From the NCBI RefSeq assembly GCF_000003605.2, contig NW_003133315.1, positions 124,001-188,000 on the forward strand: 64,000 bases of DNA, read 5' to 3'. The notes beneath the pieces are model-generated. The model did no database searches. It had not been told where the DNA came from and worked only from the letters and a program-made list of their open reading frames with translations. How positions within the stretch are numbered: the stretch's first letter is position 1; each line of letters begins with the position of its first letter. Shown in pieces: positions 49,562 through 62,705 of the stretch. Origin of the DNA: Saccoglossus kowalevskii (lineage: Eukaryota > Hemichordata > Enteropneusta > Harrimaniidae). The translations under genes and the position numbers were made by a program.

Positions 49562-50425
49562 CTTTCATCACACTCACACACATAATAAAGATATAAGGCA
49601 ACGCTCTGCATCATTCCTTACTGTGATGGCAATTATTTATAGTGGAATTTTTGTAACCATTTTAATTAAGGAAAAAATTTCAAATTCCTTCTAATTTTCT
49701 AGAACAAGTTGTAGAAGCTGTCGACACGTAGTAGGTTTTAAGGTGTTAACACACCGTGTAAAGTTGTTCAAAGTGATTGCAAAGTTATGCAAAGTTATTG
49801 CAAAGTTCGTTGATGTATTGGTATGTATGACCTACGTTGTTGGCATATAGAAACGCGCAGTGGTAAAGTCGAACAATTTAATAAAAGCCAGTTCAAAGCA
49901 GCATATAGATGTTTACATGAACTGACTGTAAAATGTTAGAAAACAGAATGCAATGTTCAAGTAAAAAAGCGAAGGAAATTTTGGCGGAGTTGCTTGTATA
50001 TTAAACCTAAGTCATTGTCATGACACCCCCGCAGTTAAATTTCGAAAACAATAAGTAAATGTGTCGAGAACGCCTCATAAATAAGCAGATTATCACAACA
50101 GCCAACCGAAAATTCGACAACAAACTGCTTACAAAGTTGTGAAAAGCGATTGCAAAGTTGCTTGTTTCAATCGGTATTGTTACCTGAGATATCATATTAA
50201 CAATTACCATAGTTAAAAGTTCGAAAATGTGTATAAATATTTCGCGAATTGCTGTAAAATTACCGTAGTGTTTCTCCAAGTAAGTAGAGGTCATAGGTCA
50301 AATATAGAAGGTACTTTGTGCCAGCGATAATGATTTTAAAACACTTAAAAACATGAAATACCCGCCAATTCGGCTTAACTTTAAATAATCCATGCAGCTG
50401 TGTGTTTAGGTGAACGCCAAATATT

Positions 50426-50498
50426 TAAAGTAAAGCGCAATCGGGCGTGGTTCGTACTTGCATGGGGGACTCCCTGAGTAAATGAGCCATTGATTTTT
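50426..50498 (+). pseudogene. 5S rRNA-like core, copy 54 (diverged A)
   Basis: Class A-like with aaatatttaaag, gcgcaatcggg, ggttcgtacttg and catgggggac: at least four changes within the promoter-like elements, the most altered core apart from copies 45 and 53. Confidence 0.7.
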
Positions 50499-51363
50499 CT
50501 TTCATCACACTCATACACATGGTAAAGATGTAAGGCAACGCTCCTGCATCCTTCCTTACTGTGATGGCAATTATTTATAGTGGACTTTTTGTAACTATTT
50601 TAATTAAGGAAATGTTTTCAAATTCCTTCTAATTTTCTAGAACAAGTTGTAGATGCTGTCGGTACGTAGTAGGTTTTAAAATGTTAACACACCGTGTAAA
50701 GTTGTTCAAAGTGATTGCAAAGTTATGCAAAGTTATTGCAAAGTTCGTTGATGTATTGGTATGTATGACCTAAGTTGTTGGCATATAGAAACGCGCAGTG
50801 GTAAAGTCGAACAATTTAATAAAAGCCAGTTCAAAGCAGCATATAGATGTTTACATGAACTGACTGTAAAATGTTAGAAAACAGCATGCAATGTTCAAGG
50901 AAAAAAGCGAAGGAAATGTTGGCGAAGTTGCTTGTATATTAAACCTAAGTCATTGTCATGACACCCCCGCAGTTAAATTTCGAAAACAATAAGTAAATAT
51001 ATCGAGAATGTCTCATAAATAAGCAGATTATCACAACAGCCAACCGAAAATTCGACAACAAACTGCTTACAAAGTTGTGAAAAGCGATTGCAAAGTGGCT
51101 TGTTTCAATCGGGATTGTTACCAGATATATCATATTAACAAGTACCATAGTTAAAAGTTCGAACATGTGAATAAATATTTCGTGAATTGCTGTTAAATTA
51201 CCGTAGTGTTACTCCGAGTAAGTAGAGGTCATAGGTCAAATATGGAAGGTACTTTGTGCCAGCGATAACGATTTTAAAACATTTAAAAACATGAAATACC
51301 CGCCAATTCGGCTTAACTTTAAATAATTCATGCAGCTGTATGTTTAGGTGACCGCCAAATGTT

Positions 51364-51436
51364 GAAAGTAAAGCGCGATCGGGCGTGGTTAGTACTTACA
51401 TGGGAGACTCCCTGAGTAAATGAGCCATTGATTTTT
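51364..51436 (+). pseudogene. 5S rRNA-like core, copy 55 (A/B hybrid)
   Basis: Lead-in tgtatgtttaggtgaccgcc then aaatgttgaaag, intermediate between A and B. Box C reads acttacatggg. Copy 56 is its near twin. Confidence 0.73.
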
Positions 51437-52301
51437 CTTTCATCACACTCACACACATAGTGAAGATATAAGGCAACGCTCCTGCATCCTTCCTTACTGT
51501 GATGGCAATTATTTATAGTGGACTTTTTGTAACTATTTTAATTAAGGAAATGTTTTCAAATTCCTTCTAATTTTCTAGAACAAGTTGTAGATGCTGTCGG
51601 TACGTAGTAGGGTTTAAGATGTTAACACACAGTGTAAAGTTGTTCAAAGTGATTGCAAAGTTATGCAAAGTTATTGCAAAGTTCGTTGATGTATTGGTAT
51701 GTATGACCTAAGTTGTTGGCATATAGAAACGCGCAGTGGTAATGTCGAACAATTTAATAAAAGCCAGTTCAAAGCAGCATATAGATGTTTACATGAACTG
51801 ACTGTAAAATGTTAGAAAACAGCATGCAATGTTCAAGGGAAAAAGCGAAGGAAATGTTGGCGAAGTTGCTTGTATATTAAACCTAAGTCATTGTCATGAC
51901 ACCCCCGCAGTTAAATTTCGAAAACAATAAGTAAATGTATCGAGAATGCCTCATAAATAAGCAGATTATCACAACAGCCAACCGAAAATTCGACAACAAA
52001 CTGCTTACAAAGTTGTGAAAAGCGATTGCAAAGTGGCATGTTTCAATCGGGATTGTTACCAGATATATCATATTAACAAGTACCATAGTTAAAAGTTCGA
52101 ACATGTGAATACATATTTCGTGAATTGCTGTTAAATTACCGTAGTGTTACTCCGAGTAAGTAGAGGTCATAGGTCAAATATGGAAGGTACTTTGTGCCAG
52201 CGATAACGATTTTAAAACATTTAAAAACATGAAATACCCGCCAATTCGGCTTAACTTTAAATAATTCATGCAGCTGTATGTTTAGGTGACCGCCAAATGT
52301 T

Positions 52302-52374
52302 GAAAGTAAAGCGCGATCGAGCGTGGTTAGTACTTACATGGGAGACTCCCTGAGTAAATGAGCCATTGATTTTT
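52302..52374 (+). pseudogene. 5S rRNA-like core, copy 56 (A/B hybrid)
   Basis: Twin of copy 55 with the additional change gatcgagcg. Both units also share gggattgttaccagatat and gaacatgtgaata upstream. Confidence 0.73.
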
Positions 52375-53238
52375 CTTTCATCACACTCACACACATAGTA
52401 AAGATATAAGGCAACGCTCCTGCATCCTTCCTTACTGTGATGGCAATTATTTATAGTGGACTTTTTGTAACTATTTTAATTAAGGAAATGTTTTCAAATT
52501 CCTTCTAATTTTCTAGAACAAGTTGTAGATGCTGTCGGTACGTAGTAGGTTTTAAGATGTTAACACACAGGGTAACGTTGTTCAAAGTGATTGCAAAGTT
52601 ATGCAAAGTTATTGCAAAGTTCGTTGATGTATTGGTATGTATGACCTAAGTTGTTGGCATATAGAAACGCGCAGTGGTAAAGTCGAACAATTTAATAAAA
52701 GCCAGTTCAAAGCAGCATATAGATGTTTACATGAACTGACTGTAAAATGTTAGAAAACAGCATGCAATGTTCAAGGGAAAAAGCGAAGGAAATTTTGGCG
52801 GAGTTGCTTGTATATTAAACCTAAGTCATTGTCACGACACCCCCGCAGTTAAATTTCGAAAACAATAAGTAAATGTATCGAGAATGCCTCATAAATAAGC
52901 AGATTATCACTACAGCCAACCGAAAATTCGACAACAAACTGCTTACAAAGTTGTGAAAAGCGATTGCAAAGTTGCTGTTTCAATCGGTATTGTTATCTGA
53001 GATATCATATTAACAATTACCATAGTTAAAAGTTCGAAAATGTGTATAAATATTTCGTGAATTGCTGTAAAATTACCGCAGTGTTACTCCAAGTAAGTAG
53101 AGGTCATAGGTCAAATATCGAAGGTACTTTGTGCCAGCGATAATGATGTTAAAACATTTAAAAACATGAAATACCCGCCAATTCGAATTAACTTTAAATA
53201 ATTCATGCAGCTGTGTGTTTAGGTGAACGCCAAATGTT

Positions 53239-53311
53239 TAAAGTAAAGCGCGATCGGGCGTGGTTAGTACTTGCATGGGAGACTCCCCGAGTAAATGAGC
53301 CATTGATTTTT
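53239..53311 (+). pseudogene. 5S rRNA-like core, copy 57 (class A)
   Basis: Class A with ccccgag and caattcgaattaac upstream, matching copy 7. With copy 58 it forms another A-B dimer by the leader markers. Confidence 0.76.
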
Positions 53312-54185
53312 CTTTCATCACACTCACACACATAGTAAAGATATAAGGCAACGCTCCTGCATCCTTCCTTACTGTGATGGCAGTTATTTATAGTGGAAAA
53401 TCGTGGACTTTTTGTATCTATTTTAATTAAGGAAAAGTTTTCAAATTCCTTCTAATTTTCTAGAACAAGTTGTAGATGCTGACGGTACGTAGTAGGTTTT
53501 AAGATGTTAACACACCGTGTAAAGTTGTTCAAAGTGATTGCAAAGTTATGCAAAGTTATTGCAAAGTTCGTTGATGTATTGGTATGTATGACCTAAGTTG
53601 TTGGCATATAGAAACGTGCAGTGGTAAAGTCGAACAATTTAATAAAAGCCAGTTCAAAGCAGCATATAGATGTTTACATGAACTCACTGTAAAATGTTAG
53701 AAAACAACATGCAATGTTCAAGTAAAAAGCGAAGTAAATTTTGGCGGAGTTGCTTGTATATTAAACCTAAGTCATCGTCATGACACCCCCGCAGTTAAAT
53801 TTCGAAAACAATAAGTAAATGTATCGAGAATGCCTCATAAATAAGCAGATTATCACAACAGCCAACCGAAAATTCGACAACAAACTGCTTACAAAGTTGT
53901 GAAAAGCGATTGCAAAGTTGCTTGTTTCAATCGGTATTGTTACCTGAGATATCATATTAACAATTACCATAGTTAAAAGTTCGAAAATGTGTATAAATAT
54001 TTCGTGAATTGTTGTTAAATTACCGTAGTGTTACTCCGAGTAAGTAGAGGTCATAGGTCAAATATGGAAGGTACTTTGTGCCAGCGATAACGATTTTAAA
54101 ACATTTAAAAACATAAAATACCCGCCAATTCGGATTAACATTAAATAATTCATGCAGCTGTGTGTTTAGGTGAACGCCAAAAGTT

Positions 54186-54258
54186 GAAAGTAAAGCACGA
54201 TCGGGCGTGGTTAGTACTTGCATGGGAGACTCCCTGAGTAAACGAGTCGTTGATTTTT
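54186..54258 (+). pseudogene. 5S rRNA-like core, copy 58 (A/B mosaic)
   Basis: The lead-in is class A (cggattaacattaaat, ggtgaacgcc), then switches to class B at aaaagttgaaag. The core has gcacgatcggg and the 3' part gtaaacgagtcgttg, a cluster of three changes that spoils the helix I candidate. Confidence 0.72.
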
Positions 54259-55122
54259 CTTTCATCACACTCACACACATAGTAAAGATATAAGGCAAAG
54301 CTCCTGCATCCTTCCTTACTGTGATGGCAGTTATTTATAGTGGACTTTTTGTAACTATTTTAATTAAGGAAAAGTTTTCAAATTCCTTCTAATTTTCTAG
54401 AACAAGTTGTAGATGCTGTCGGTACGTAGTAGGTTTTAAGATGTTAACACACCGTGTAAAGTTGTTCAAAGTGATTGCAAAGTTATGCAAAGTTATTGCA
54501 AAGTTCGTTGATGTATTGGTATGTATGACCTAAGTTGTTGGCATATAGAAACGCGCAGTGGTAAAGTCGAACAATTTAATAAAAGCCAGTTCAAAGCAGC
54601 ATATAGATGTTTACATGAACTCACTGTAAAATGTTAGAAAACAACATGCAATGCTCAAGTAAAAAGCGAAGTAAATTTTGGCGGAGTTGCTTGTATATTA
54701 AACCTAAGTCATCGTCATGACACCCCCGCAGTTAAATTTCGAAAACAATAAGTAAATGTATCGAGAATGCCTCATAAATAAGCAGATTATCACAACAGCC
54801 AACCGAAAATTCGACAACAAACTGCTTACAAAGTTGTGAAAAGCGATTGCAAAGTTGCTTGTTTCAATCGGTATTGTTACCTGAGATATCATATTAACAA
54901 TTACCATAGTTAAAAGTTCGAAAATGTGTATAAATATTTCGTGAATTGTTGTAAAATTACCGTAGTGTTACTCCGAGTAAGTAGAGGTCATAGGTCAAAT
55001 ATGGAAGGTACTTTGTGCCAGCGATAACGATTTTAAAACATTTAAAAACATAAAATACCCGCCAATTTGGCTTAACTTTAAATAATTCATGCAGCTCTAT
55101 GTTTAGATGACCGCCAAAAGTT

Positions 55123-55195
55123 GAAAGTAAAGCGCGATCGGGCGTGGTTAGTACTTGCATGGGAGACTCCCTGAGTAAATGAGCCATTGATTTTT
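55123..55195 (+). pseudogene. 5S rRNA-like core, copy 59 (class B)
   Basis: Standard class B core with gctctatg. The downstream spacer is A-like with the 10-bp block and lacks one TTGCAAAG word. Confidence 0.78.
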
Positions 55196-56060
55196 CTTTC
55201 ATCACACTCACACACATAGTAAAGATATAAGGCAACGCTCCTGCATCCTTCCTTACTGTGATGGCAGTTATTTATAGTGGAAAATCGTGGACTTTTTGTA
55301 ACTATTTTAATTATGGAAAAGTTTTCAAAATCCTTTCTAATTTTCTAGAACAATTTGTAGATGCTGACGGTACGTAGTAGGTTTTAAGATGTTAACACAC
55401 CGTGTAAAGTTGTTCAAAGTGATTGCAAAGTTATTGCAAAGTTCGTTGATGTATTGGTATGTATGACCTAAGTTGTAGGCATATAGAAACGCGCAGTGGT
55501 AAAGTCGAACAATTTAATAAAAGCCAGTTCAAAACAGCATATAGATGTTTACATGAACTGACTGTAAAATGTTAGAAAACAGCATGCAATGTTGAAGGGA
55601 AAAAGCGAAGGAAATGTTGGCGGAGTTGCTTGTATATTAAACCTAAGTCATTGTCATGTCACCCCGCAGTTAAATTTCGAAAACAATAAGTAAATATATC
55701 GAGAATGCCTCATAAATAAGCAGATTATCACAACAGCCAACCGAAAATTCGACAACAAACTGCGTACAAAATTTTGAAAAGCGTTTGCAAAGTTGCTTGT
55801 TTCAATCGGTATTGTTACCTGAGATATCATATTAACAATTACCATAGTTAAAAGTTCGAAAATGTGTATAAATATTTCGTGAATTGCTGTAAAATTACCG
55901 TAGTGTTACTCCAAGTAAGTAGAGGTCATAGGTCAAATATCGAAGGTACTTTGTGCCAGCGATAATGATGTTAAAACATTTAAAAACATGAAATACCCGC
56001 CAATTCGGATTAACATTAAATAATTCATGCAGCTGTGTGTTTAGGTGAACGCCAAATGTT

Positions 56061-56133
56061 TAAAGTAAAGCGCGATCGGGCGTGGTTAGTACTTGCATGG
56101 GAGACTCCCTGAGTAAATGAGCCATTGATTTTT
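56061..56133 (+). pseudogene. 5S rRNA-like core, copy 60 (class A)
   Basis: Standard class A core with ttaacattaaat and ataatgcaacg. Its unit leader (caaactgcgtacaaaattttg) resembles the one that opens the window. Confidence 0.77.
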
Positions 56134-57008
56134 CTTTCATCACACTCACACACATAGTAAAGATATAATGCAACGCTCCTGCATCCTTCCTTACTGTGAT
56201 GGCAGTTATTTATAGTGGAAAATCGTGGACTTTTTGTAACTATTTTAATTAAGGAAAAGTTTTCAAATTCCTTCTAATTTTCTAGAACAAGTTGTAGATG
56301 CTGACGGTACGTAGTAGGTTTTAAGATGTTAACACACCGTGTAAAGTTGTTCAAAGTGATTGCAAAGTTATGCAAAGTTATTGCAAAGTTCGTTGATGTA
56401 TTGGTATGTATGACCTAAGTTGTTGGCATATAGAAACGCGCAGTGGTAAAGTCGAACAATTTAATAAAAGCCAGTTCAAAGCAGCATATAGATGTTTACA
56501 TGAACTCACTGTAAAATGTTAGAAAACAGCATGCAATGTTCAAGTAAAAAAGCGAAGGAAATTTTGGCGGAGTTGCTTGTATATTAAACCTAAGTCATCG
56601 TCATGACACCCCCGCAGTTAAATTTCGAAAGCAATAAGTAAATGTATCGAGAATGCCTCATAAATAAGCAGATTATCACAACAGCCAACCGAAAATTCGA
56701 CAACAAACTGCTTACAAAGTTGTGAAAAGCGATTGCAAAGTTGCTTGTTTCAATCGGTATTGTTACCTGAGATATCATATTAAGAATTACCATAGTTAAA
56801 AGTTCGAAAATGTGTATAAATATTTTGTGAATTGCTGTTAAATTACCGTAGTGTTACTCCGAGTAAGTAGAGGTCATAGGTCAAATATGGAAGGTACTTT
56901 GTGCCAGCGATAACGATTTTAAAACATTTAAAAACATAAAATACCCGCCAATTTGGCTTAACTTTAAATAATTCATGCAGCTGTATGTTTAGATGACTGC
57001 CAAAAGTT

Positions 57009-57081
57009 GAAAGTAAAGCGCAATCGGGCGTGGTTAGTACTTGCATGGGAGACTCCCTGAGTAAATGAGCCATTGATTTTT
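57009..57081 (+). pseudogene. 5S rRNA-like core, copy 61 (class B)
   Basis: Class B with gatgactgcc and gcgcaatcggg. It begins the nearly pure class B run that reaches the window end. Confidence 0.76.
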
Positions 57082-57946
57082 CTTTCATCACACTCACACA
57101 CATAGTAAAGATATAAGGCAACGCTCCTGCATCCTTCCTTACTGTGATGGCAATTATTTATAGTGGACTTTTTGTAACTATTTTAATTAAGGAAAAGTTT
57201 TCAAATTCCTTCTAATTTTCTAGAACAAGTTGTAGATGCTGTCGGTACGTAGTAGGTTTTAAGATGTTAACACACCGTGTAAAGTTGTTCAAAGTGATTG
57301 CAAAGTTATGGAAAGTTATTGCAAAGTTCGTTGATGTATTGGTATGTATGACCTAAGTTGTTGGCATATAGAAACGCGCAGTGGTAAAGTCGAACAATTT
57401 AATAAAAGCCAGTTCAAAGCAGCATATAGATGTTTACATGAACTCACTGTAAAATGTTAGAAAACAGCATGCAATGTTCAAGTAAAAAAGCGAAGGAAAT
57501 TTTGGCGGAGTTGCTTGTATATTAAACCTAAGTCATCGTCATGACACCCCCGCAGTTAAATTTCGAAAACAATAAGTAAATGTATCGAGAATGCCTCATA
57601 AATAAGCAGATTATCACAACAGCCAACCGAAAATTCGACACCAAACTGCTTACAAAGTTGTGAAAAGCGATTGCAAAGTTGCTTGTTTCAATCGGTATTG
57701 TTACCTGAGATATCATATTAACAATTACCATAGTTAAAAGTTCGAAAATGTGTATAAATATTTCGTGAATTGCTGTTAAATTACCGTAGTGTTACTCCGA
57801 GTAAGTAGAGGTCATAGGTCAAATATGGAAGGTACTTTGTGCCAGCGATAACGATTTTAAAACATTTAAAAACATAAAATACCCGCCAATTTGGCTTAAC
57901 TTTAAATAATTCATGCAGCTCTATGTTTAGATGACCGCCAAAAGTT

Positions 57947-58019
57947 GAAAGTAAAGCGCGATCGGGCGTGGTTAGTACTTGCATGGGAGACTCCCTGAGT
58001 AAATGAGCCATTGATTTTT
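57947..58019 (+). pseudogene. 5S rRNA-like core, copy 62 (class B)
   Basis: Standard core, gctctatg lead-in. The spacer reads gtggacttcttg, shared with copy 68. Confidence 0.78.
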
Positions 58020-58884
58020 CTTTCATCACACTCACACACATAGTAAAGATATAAGGCAACGCTCCTGCATCCTTCCTTACTGTGATGGCAATTATTTATA
58101 GTGGACTTCTTGTAACTATTTTAATTAAGGAAAAGTTTTCAAATTCCTTCTAATTTTCTAGAACAAGTTGTAGATGCTGTCGGTACGTAGTAGGTTTTAA
58201 GATGTTAACACACCGTGTAAAGTTGTTCAAAGTGATTGCAAAGTTATGGAAAGTTATTGCAAAGTTCGTTGATGTATTGGTATGTATGACCTAAGTTGTT
58301 GGCATATAGAAACGCGCAGTGGTAAAGTCGAACAATTTAATAAAAGCCAGTTCAGAGCAGCATATAGATGTTTACATGAACTCACTGTAAAATGTTGGAA
58401 AACAGCATGCAATGTTCAAGTAAAAAAGCGAAGGAAATTTTGGCGGAGTTGCTTGTATATTAAACCTAAGTCATCGTCATGACACCCCCGCAGTTAAATT
58501 TCGAAAACAATAAGTAAATGTATCGAGAATGCCTCATAAATAAGCAGATTATCACAACAGCCAACCGAAAATTCGACAACAAACTGCTTACAAAGTTGTG
58601 AAAACCGATTGCAAAGTTGCTTGTTTCAATCGGTATTGTTACCTGAGATATCATATTAACAATTACCATAGTTAAAAGTTCGAAAATGTGTATAAATATT
58701 TCGTGAATTGCTGTTAAATTACCGTAGTGTTACTCCGAGTAAGTAGAGGTCATAGGTCAAATATGGAAGATACTTTGTGCCAGCGATAACGATTTTAAAA
58801 CATTTAAAAACATAAAATACCCGCCAATTTGGCTTAACTTTAAATAATTCATGCAGCTGTATGTTTAGATGACCGCCAAAAGTT

Positions 58885-58957
58885 GAAATTAAAGCGCGAT
58901 CGGGCGTGGTTAGTACTTGCATGGGAGACTCCCTGAGTAAATGAGCCATTGATTTTT
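58885..58957 (+). pseudogene. 5S rRNA-like core, copy 63 (class B)
   Basis: Class B with gaaattaaagcgc at box A. The leader of this unit has tgttggaaaac in place of tgttagaaaac. Confidence 0.75.
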
Positions 58958-59822
58958 CTTTCATCACACTCACACACATAGTAAAGATATAAGGCAACGC
59001 TCCTGCATCCTTCCTTACTGTGATGGCAATTATTTATAGTGGACTTTTTGTAACTATTTTAATTATGGAAAAGTTTTCAAATTCCTTCTAATTTTCTAGA
59101 ACAAGTTGTAGATGCTGTCGGTACGTAGTAGGTTTTAAGATGTTAACACACCGTGTAAAGTTGTTCAAAGTGATTGCAAAGTTATGGAAAGTTATTGCAA
59201 AGTTCGTTGATGTATTGGTATGTATGACCTAAGTTGTTGGCATATAGAAACGCGCAGTGGTAAAGTCGAACAATTTAATAAAAGCCAGTTCAAAGCAGCA
59301 TATAGATGTTTACATGAACTCACTGTAAAATGTTAGAAAACAGCATGCAATGTTCAAGTAAAAAAGCGAAGGAAATTTTGGCGGAGTTGCTCGTATATTA
59401 AACCTAAGTCATCGTCATGACACCCCCGCAGTTAAATTTTGAAAACAATAAGTAAATGTATCGAGAATGCCTCATAAATAAGCAGATTATCACAACAGCC
59501 AACCGAAAATTCGACAACAAACTGCTTACAAAGTTGTGAAAAGCGATTGCAAAGTTGCTTGTTTCAATCGGTATTGTTACCTGAGATATTATATTCACAA
59601 TTACCATAGTTAAAAGTTCGAAAATGTGTATAAATATTTCGTGAATTGCTGTTAAATTACCGTAGTGTTACTCCGAGTAAGTAGAGGTCATAGGTCAAAT
59701 ATGGAAGGTACTTTGTGCCAGCGATAACGATTTTAAAACATTTAAAAACATAAAATACCCGCCAATTTGGCTTAACTTTAAATAATTCATGCAGCTGTAT
59801 GTTTAGATGACCGCCAAAAGTT

Positions 59823-59895
59823 GAAAGTAAAGCGCGATCGGGCGTGGTTAGTACTTGCATGGGAGACTCCCTGAGTAAATGAGCCATTGATTTTT
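59823..59895 (+). pseudogene. 5S rRNA-like core, copy 64 (class B)
   Basis: Standard core. The unit shares gatattatattcacaatt with copy 28. Four one-base losses follow at about 59930-60015. Confidence 0.78.
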
Positions 59896-60756
59896 CTTTC
59901 ATCACACTCACACACATAGTAAAGATATAAGCAACGCTCCTGCATCCTTCCTTACTGTGATGGCAATTATTTATAGTGGACTTTTGTAACTATTTTAATA
60001 AGGAAAAGTTTTCAATTCCTTCTAATTTTCTAGAACAAGTTGTAGATGCTGTCGGTACGTAGTAGGTTTTAAGATGTTAACACACCGTGTAAAGTTGTTC
60101 AAAGTGATTGCAAAGTTATGGAAAGTTATTGCAAAGTTCGTTGATGTATTGGTATGTATGACCTAAGTTGTTGGCATATAGAAACGCGCAGTGGTAAAGT
60201 CGAACAATTTAATAAAAGCCAGTTCAAAGCAGCATATAGATGTTTACATGAACTCACTGTAAAATGTTAGAAAACAGCATGCAATGTTCAAGTAAAAAAG
60301 CGAAGGAAATTTTGGCGGAGTTGCTTGTATATTAAACCTAAGTCATCGTCATGACACCCCCGCAGTTAAATTTCGAAAGCAATAAGTAAATGTATCGAGA
60401 ATGCCTCATAAATAAGCAGATTATCACAACAGCCAACCGAAAATTCGACAACAAACTGCTTACAAAGTTGTGAAAAGCGATTGCAAAGTGGCTTGTTTCA
60501 ATCGGTATTGTTACCTGAGATATCATATTAACAATTACCATGGTTAAAAGTTCGAAAATGTGTATAAATATTTCGTGAATTTCTGTTAAATTACCGTAGT
60601 GTTACTCCGAGTAAGTAGAGGTCATAGGTCAAATATGGAAGGTACTTTGTGCCAGCGATAACGATTTTAAAACATTTAAAAACATAAAATTCCCGCCAAT
60701 TTGGCTTAACTTTAAATAATTCATGCAGCTGTATGTTTAGATGACCGCCAAAAGTT

Positions 60757-60829
60757 GAAAGTAAAGCGTGATCGGGCGTGGTTAGTACTTGCATGGGAGA
60801 CTCCTTGAGTAAATGAGCCATTGATTTTT
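60757..60829 (+). pseudogene. 5S rRNA-like core, copy 65 (class B)
   Basis: Class B with gcgtgatcggg and ccttgag, as in copies 10 and 66. It belongs to a freshly amplified run (65-67). Confidence 0.77.
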
Positions 60830-61694
60830 CTTTCATCACACTCACACACATAGTAAAGATATAAGGCAACGCTCCTGCATCCTTCCTTACTGTGATGGCA
60901 ATTATTTATAGTGGACTTTTTGTAACTATTTTAATTAAGGAAAAGTTTTCAAATTCCTTCTAATTTTCTAGAACAAGTTGTAGATGCTGTCGGTACGTAG
61001 TAGGTTTTAAGATGTTAACACACCGTGTAAAGTTGTTCAAAGTGATTGCAAAGTTATGGAAAGTTATTGCAAAGTTCGTTGATGTATTAGTATGTATGAC
61101 CTAAGTTGTTGGCATATAGAAACGCGCAGTGGTAAAGTCGAACAATTTAATAAAAGCCAGTTCAAAGCAGCATATAGATGTTTACATGAACTCACTGTAA
61201 AATGTTAGAAAACAGCATGCAATGTTCAAGTAAAAAAGCGAAGGACATTTTGGCGGAGTTGCTTGTATATTAAACCTAAGTCATCGTCATGACACCCCCG
61301 CAGTTAAATTTCGAAAACAGTAAGTAAATGTATCGAGAATGCCTCATAAATAAGCAGATTATCACAACAGCCAACCGAAAATTCGACAAGAAACTGCTTA
61401 CAAAGTTGTGAAAAGCGATTGCAAAGTGGCCTGTTTCAATCGGTAATGTTACCTGAGATATCATATTAACAATTACCATAGTTAAAAGTTCGAAAATGTG
61501 TATAAATATTTCGTGAATTGCTGTTAAATTACCGTAGTGTTACTCCGAGTAAGTAGAGGTCATAGGTCAAATATGGAAGGTACTTTGTGCCAGCGATAAC
61601 GATTTTAAAACATTTAAAAACATAAAATTCCCGCCAATTTGGCTTAACTTTAAATAATTCATGCAGCTGTATGTTTAGATGACCGCCAAAAGTT

Positions 61695-61767
61695 GAAAGT
61701 AAAGCGTGATCGGGCGTGGTTAGTACTTGCATGGGAGACTCCTTGAGTAAATGAGCCATTGATTTTT
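61695..61767 (+). pseudogene. 5S rRNA-like core, copy 66 (class B)
   Basis: Core identical to copy 65 by eye. The unit shares gacaagaaactg, gtggcctgtttc and cggtaatgtt with copy 67 only. Confidence 0.77.
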
Positions 61768-62632
61768 CTTTCATCACACTCACACACATAGTAAAGATAT
61801 AAGGCAACGCTCCTGCATCCTTCCTTACTGTGATGGCAATTATTTATAGTGGACTTTTTGTAACTATTTTAATTAAGGAAAAGTTTTCAAATTCCTTCTA
61901 ATTTTCTAGAACAAGTTGTAGATGCTGTCGGTACGTAGTAGGTTTTAAGATGTTAACACACCGTGTAAAGTTGTTCAAAGTGATTGCAAAGTTATGGAAA
62001 GTTATTGCAAAGTTCGTTGATGTATTAGTATGTATGACCTAAGTTGTTGGCATATAGAAACGCGCAGTGGTAAAGTCGAACAATTTAATAAAAGCCAGTT
62101 CAAAGCAGCATATAGATGTTTACATGAACTCACTGTAAAATGTTAGAAAACAGCATGCAATGTTCAAGTAAAAAAGCGAAGGAAATTTTGGCGGAGTTGC
62201 TTGTATATTAAACCTAAGTCATCGTCATGTCACCCCCGCAGTTAAATTTCGAAAACAGTAAGTAAATGTATCGAGAATGCCTCATAAATAAGCAGATTAT
62301 CACAACAGCCAACCGAAAATTCGACAAGAAACTGCTTACAAAGTTGTGAAAAGCGATTGCAAAGTGGCCTGTTTCAATCGGTAATGTTACCTGAGATATC
62401 ATATTAACAATTACCATAGTTAAAAGTTCGAAAATGTGTATAAATATTTCGTGAATTGCTGTTAAATTACCGTAGTGTTACTCAGAGTAATTAGAGGTCA
62501 TAGGTCAAATATGGAAGGTACTTTGTGCCAGCGATAACGATTTTAAAACATTTAAAAACATAAAATACCCGCCAATTTGGCTTAACTTTAAATAATTCAT
62601 GCAGCTGTATGTTTAGATGACCGCCAAAAGTT

Positions 62633-62705
62633 GAAAGTAAAGCGTGATCGGGCGTGGTTAGTACTTGCATGGGAGACTCCCTGAGTAAATGAGCCATTGA
62701 TTTTT
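62633..62705 (+). pseudogene. 5S rRNA-like core, copy 67 (class B)
   Basis: It has gcgtgatcggg as in 65-66 but the ordinary ccctgag. Upstream it reads ctcagagtaattagagg where others have ctccgagtaagtagagg. Confidence 0.77.

Noticed and set aside
58282-58482. Plus-strand open frame of 66 codons
   Set aside because: It exists only because one unit has tgttgg where the others have tgttag. The same sequence is closed by a stop in the other units.
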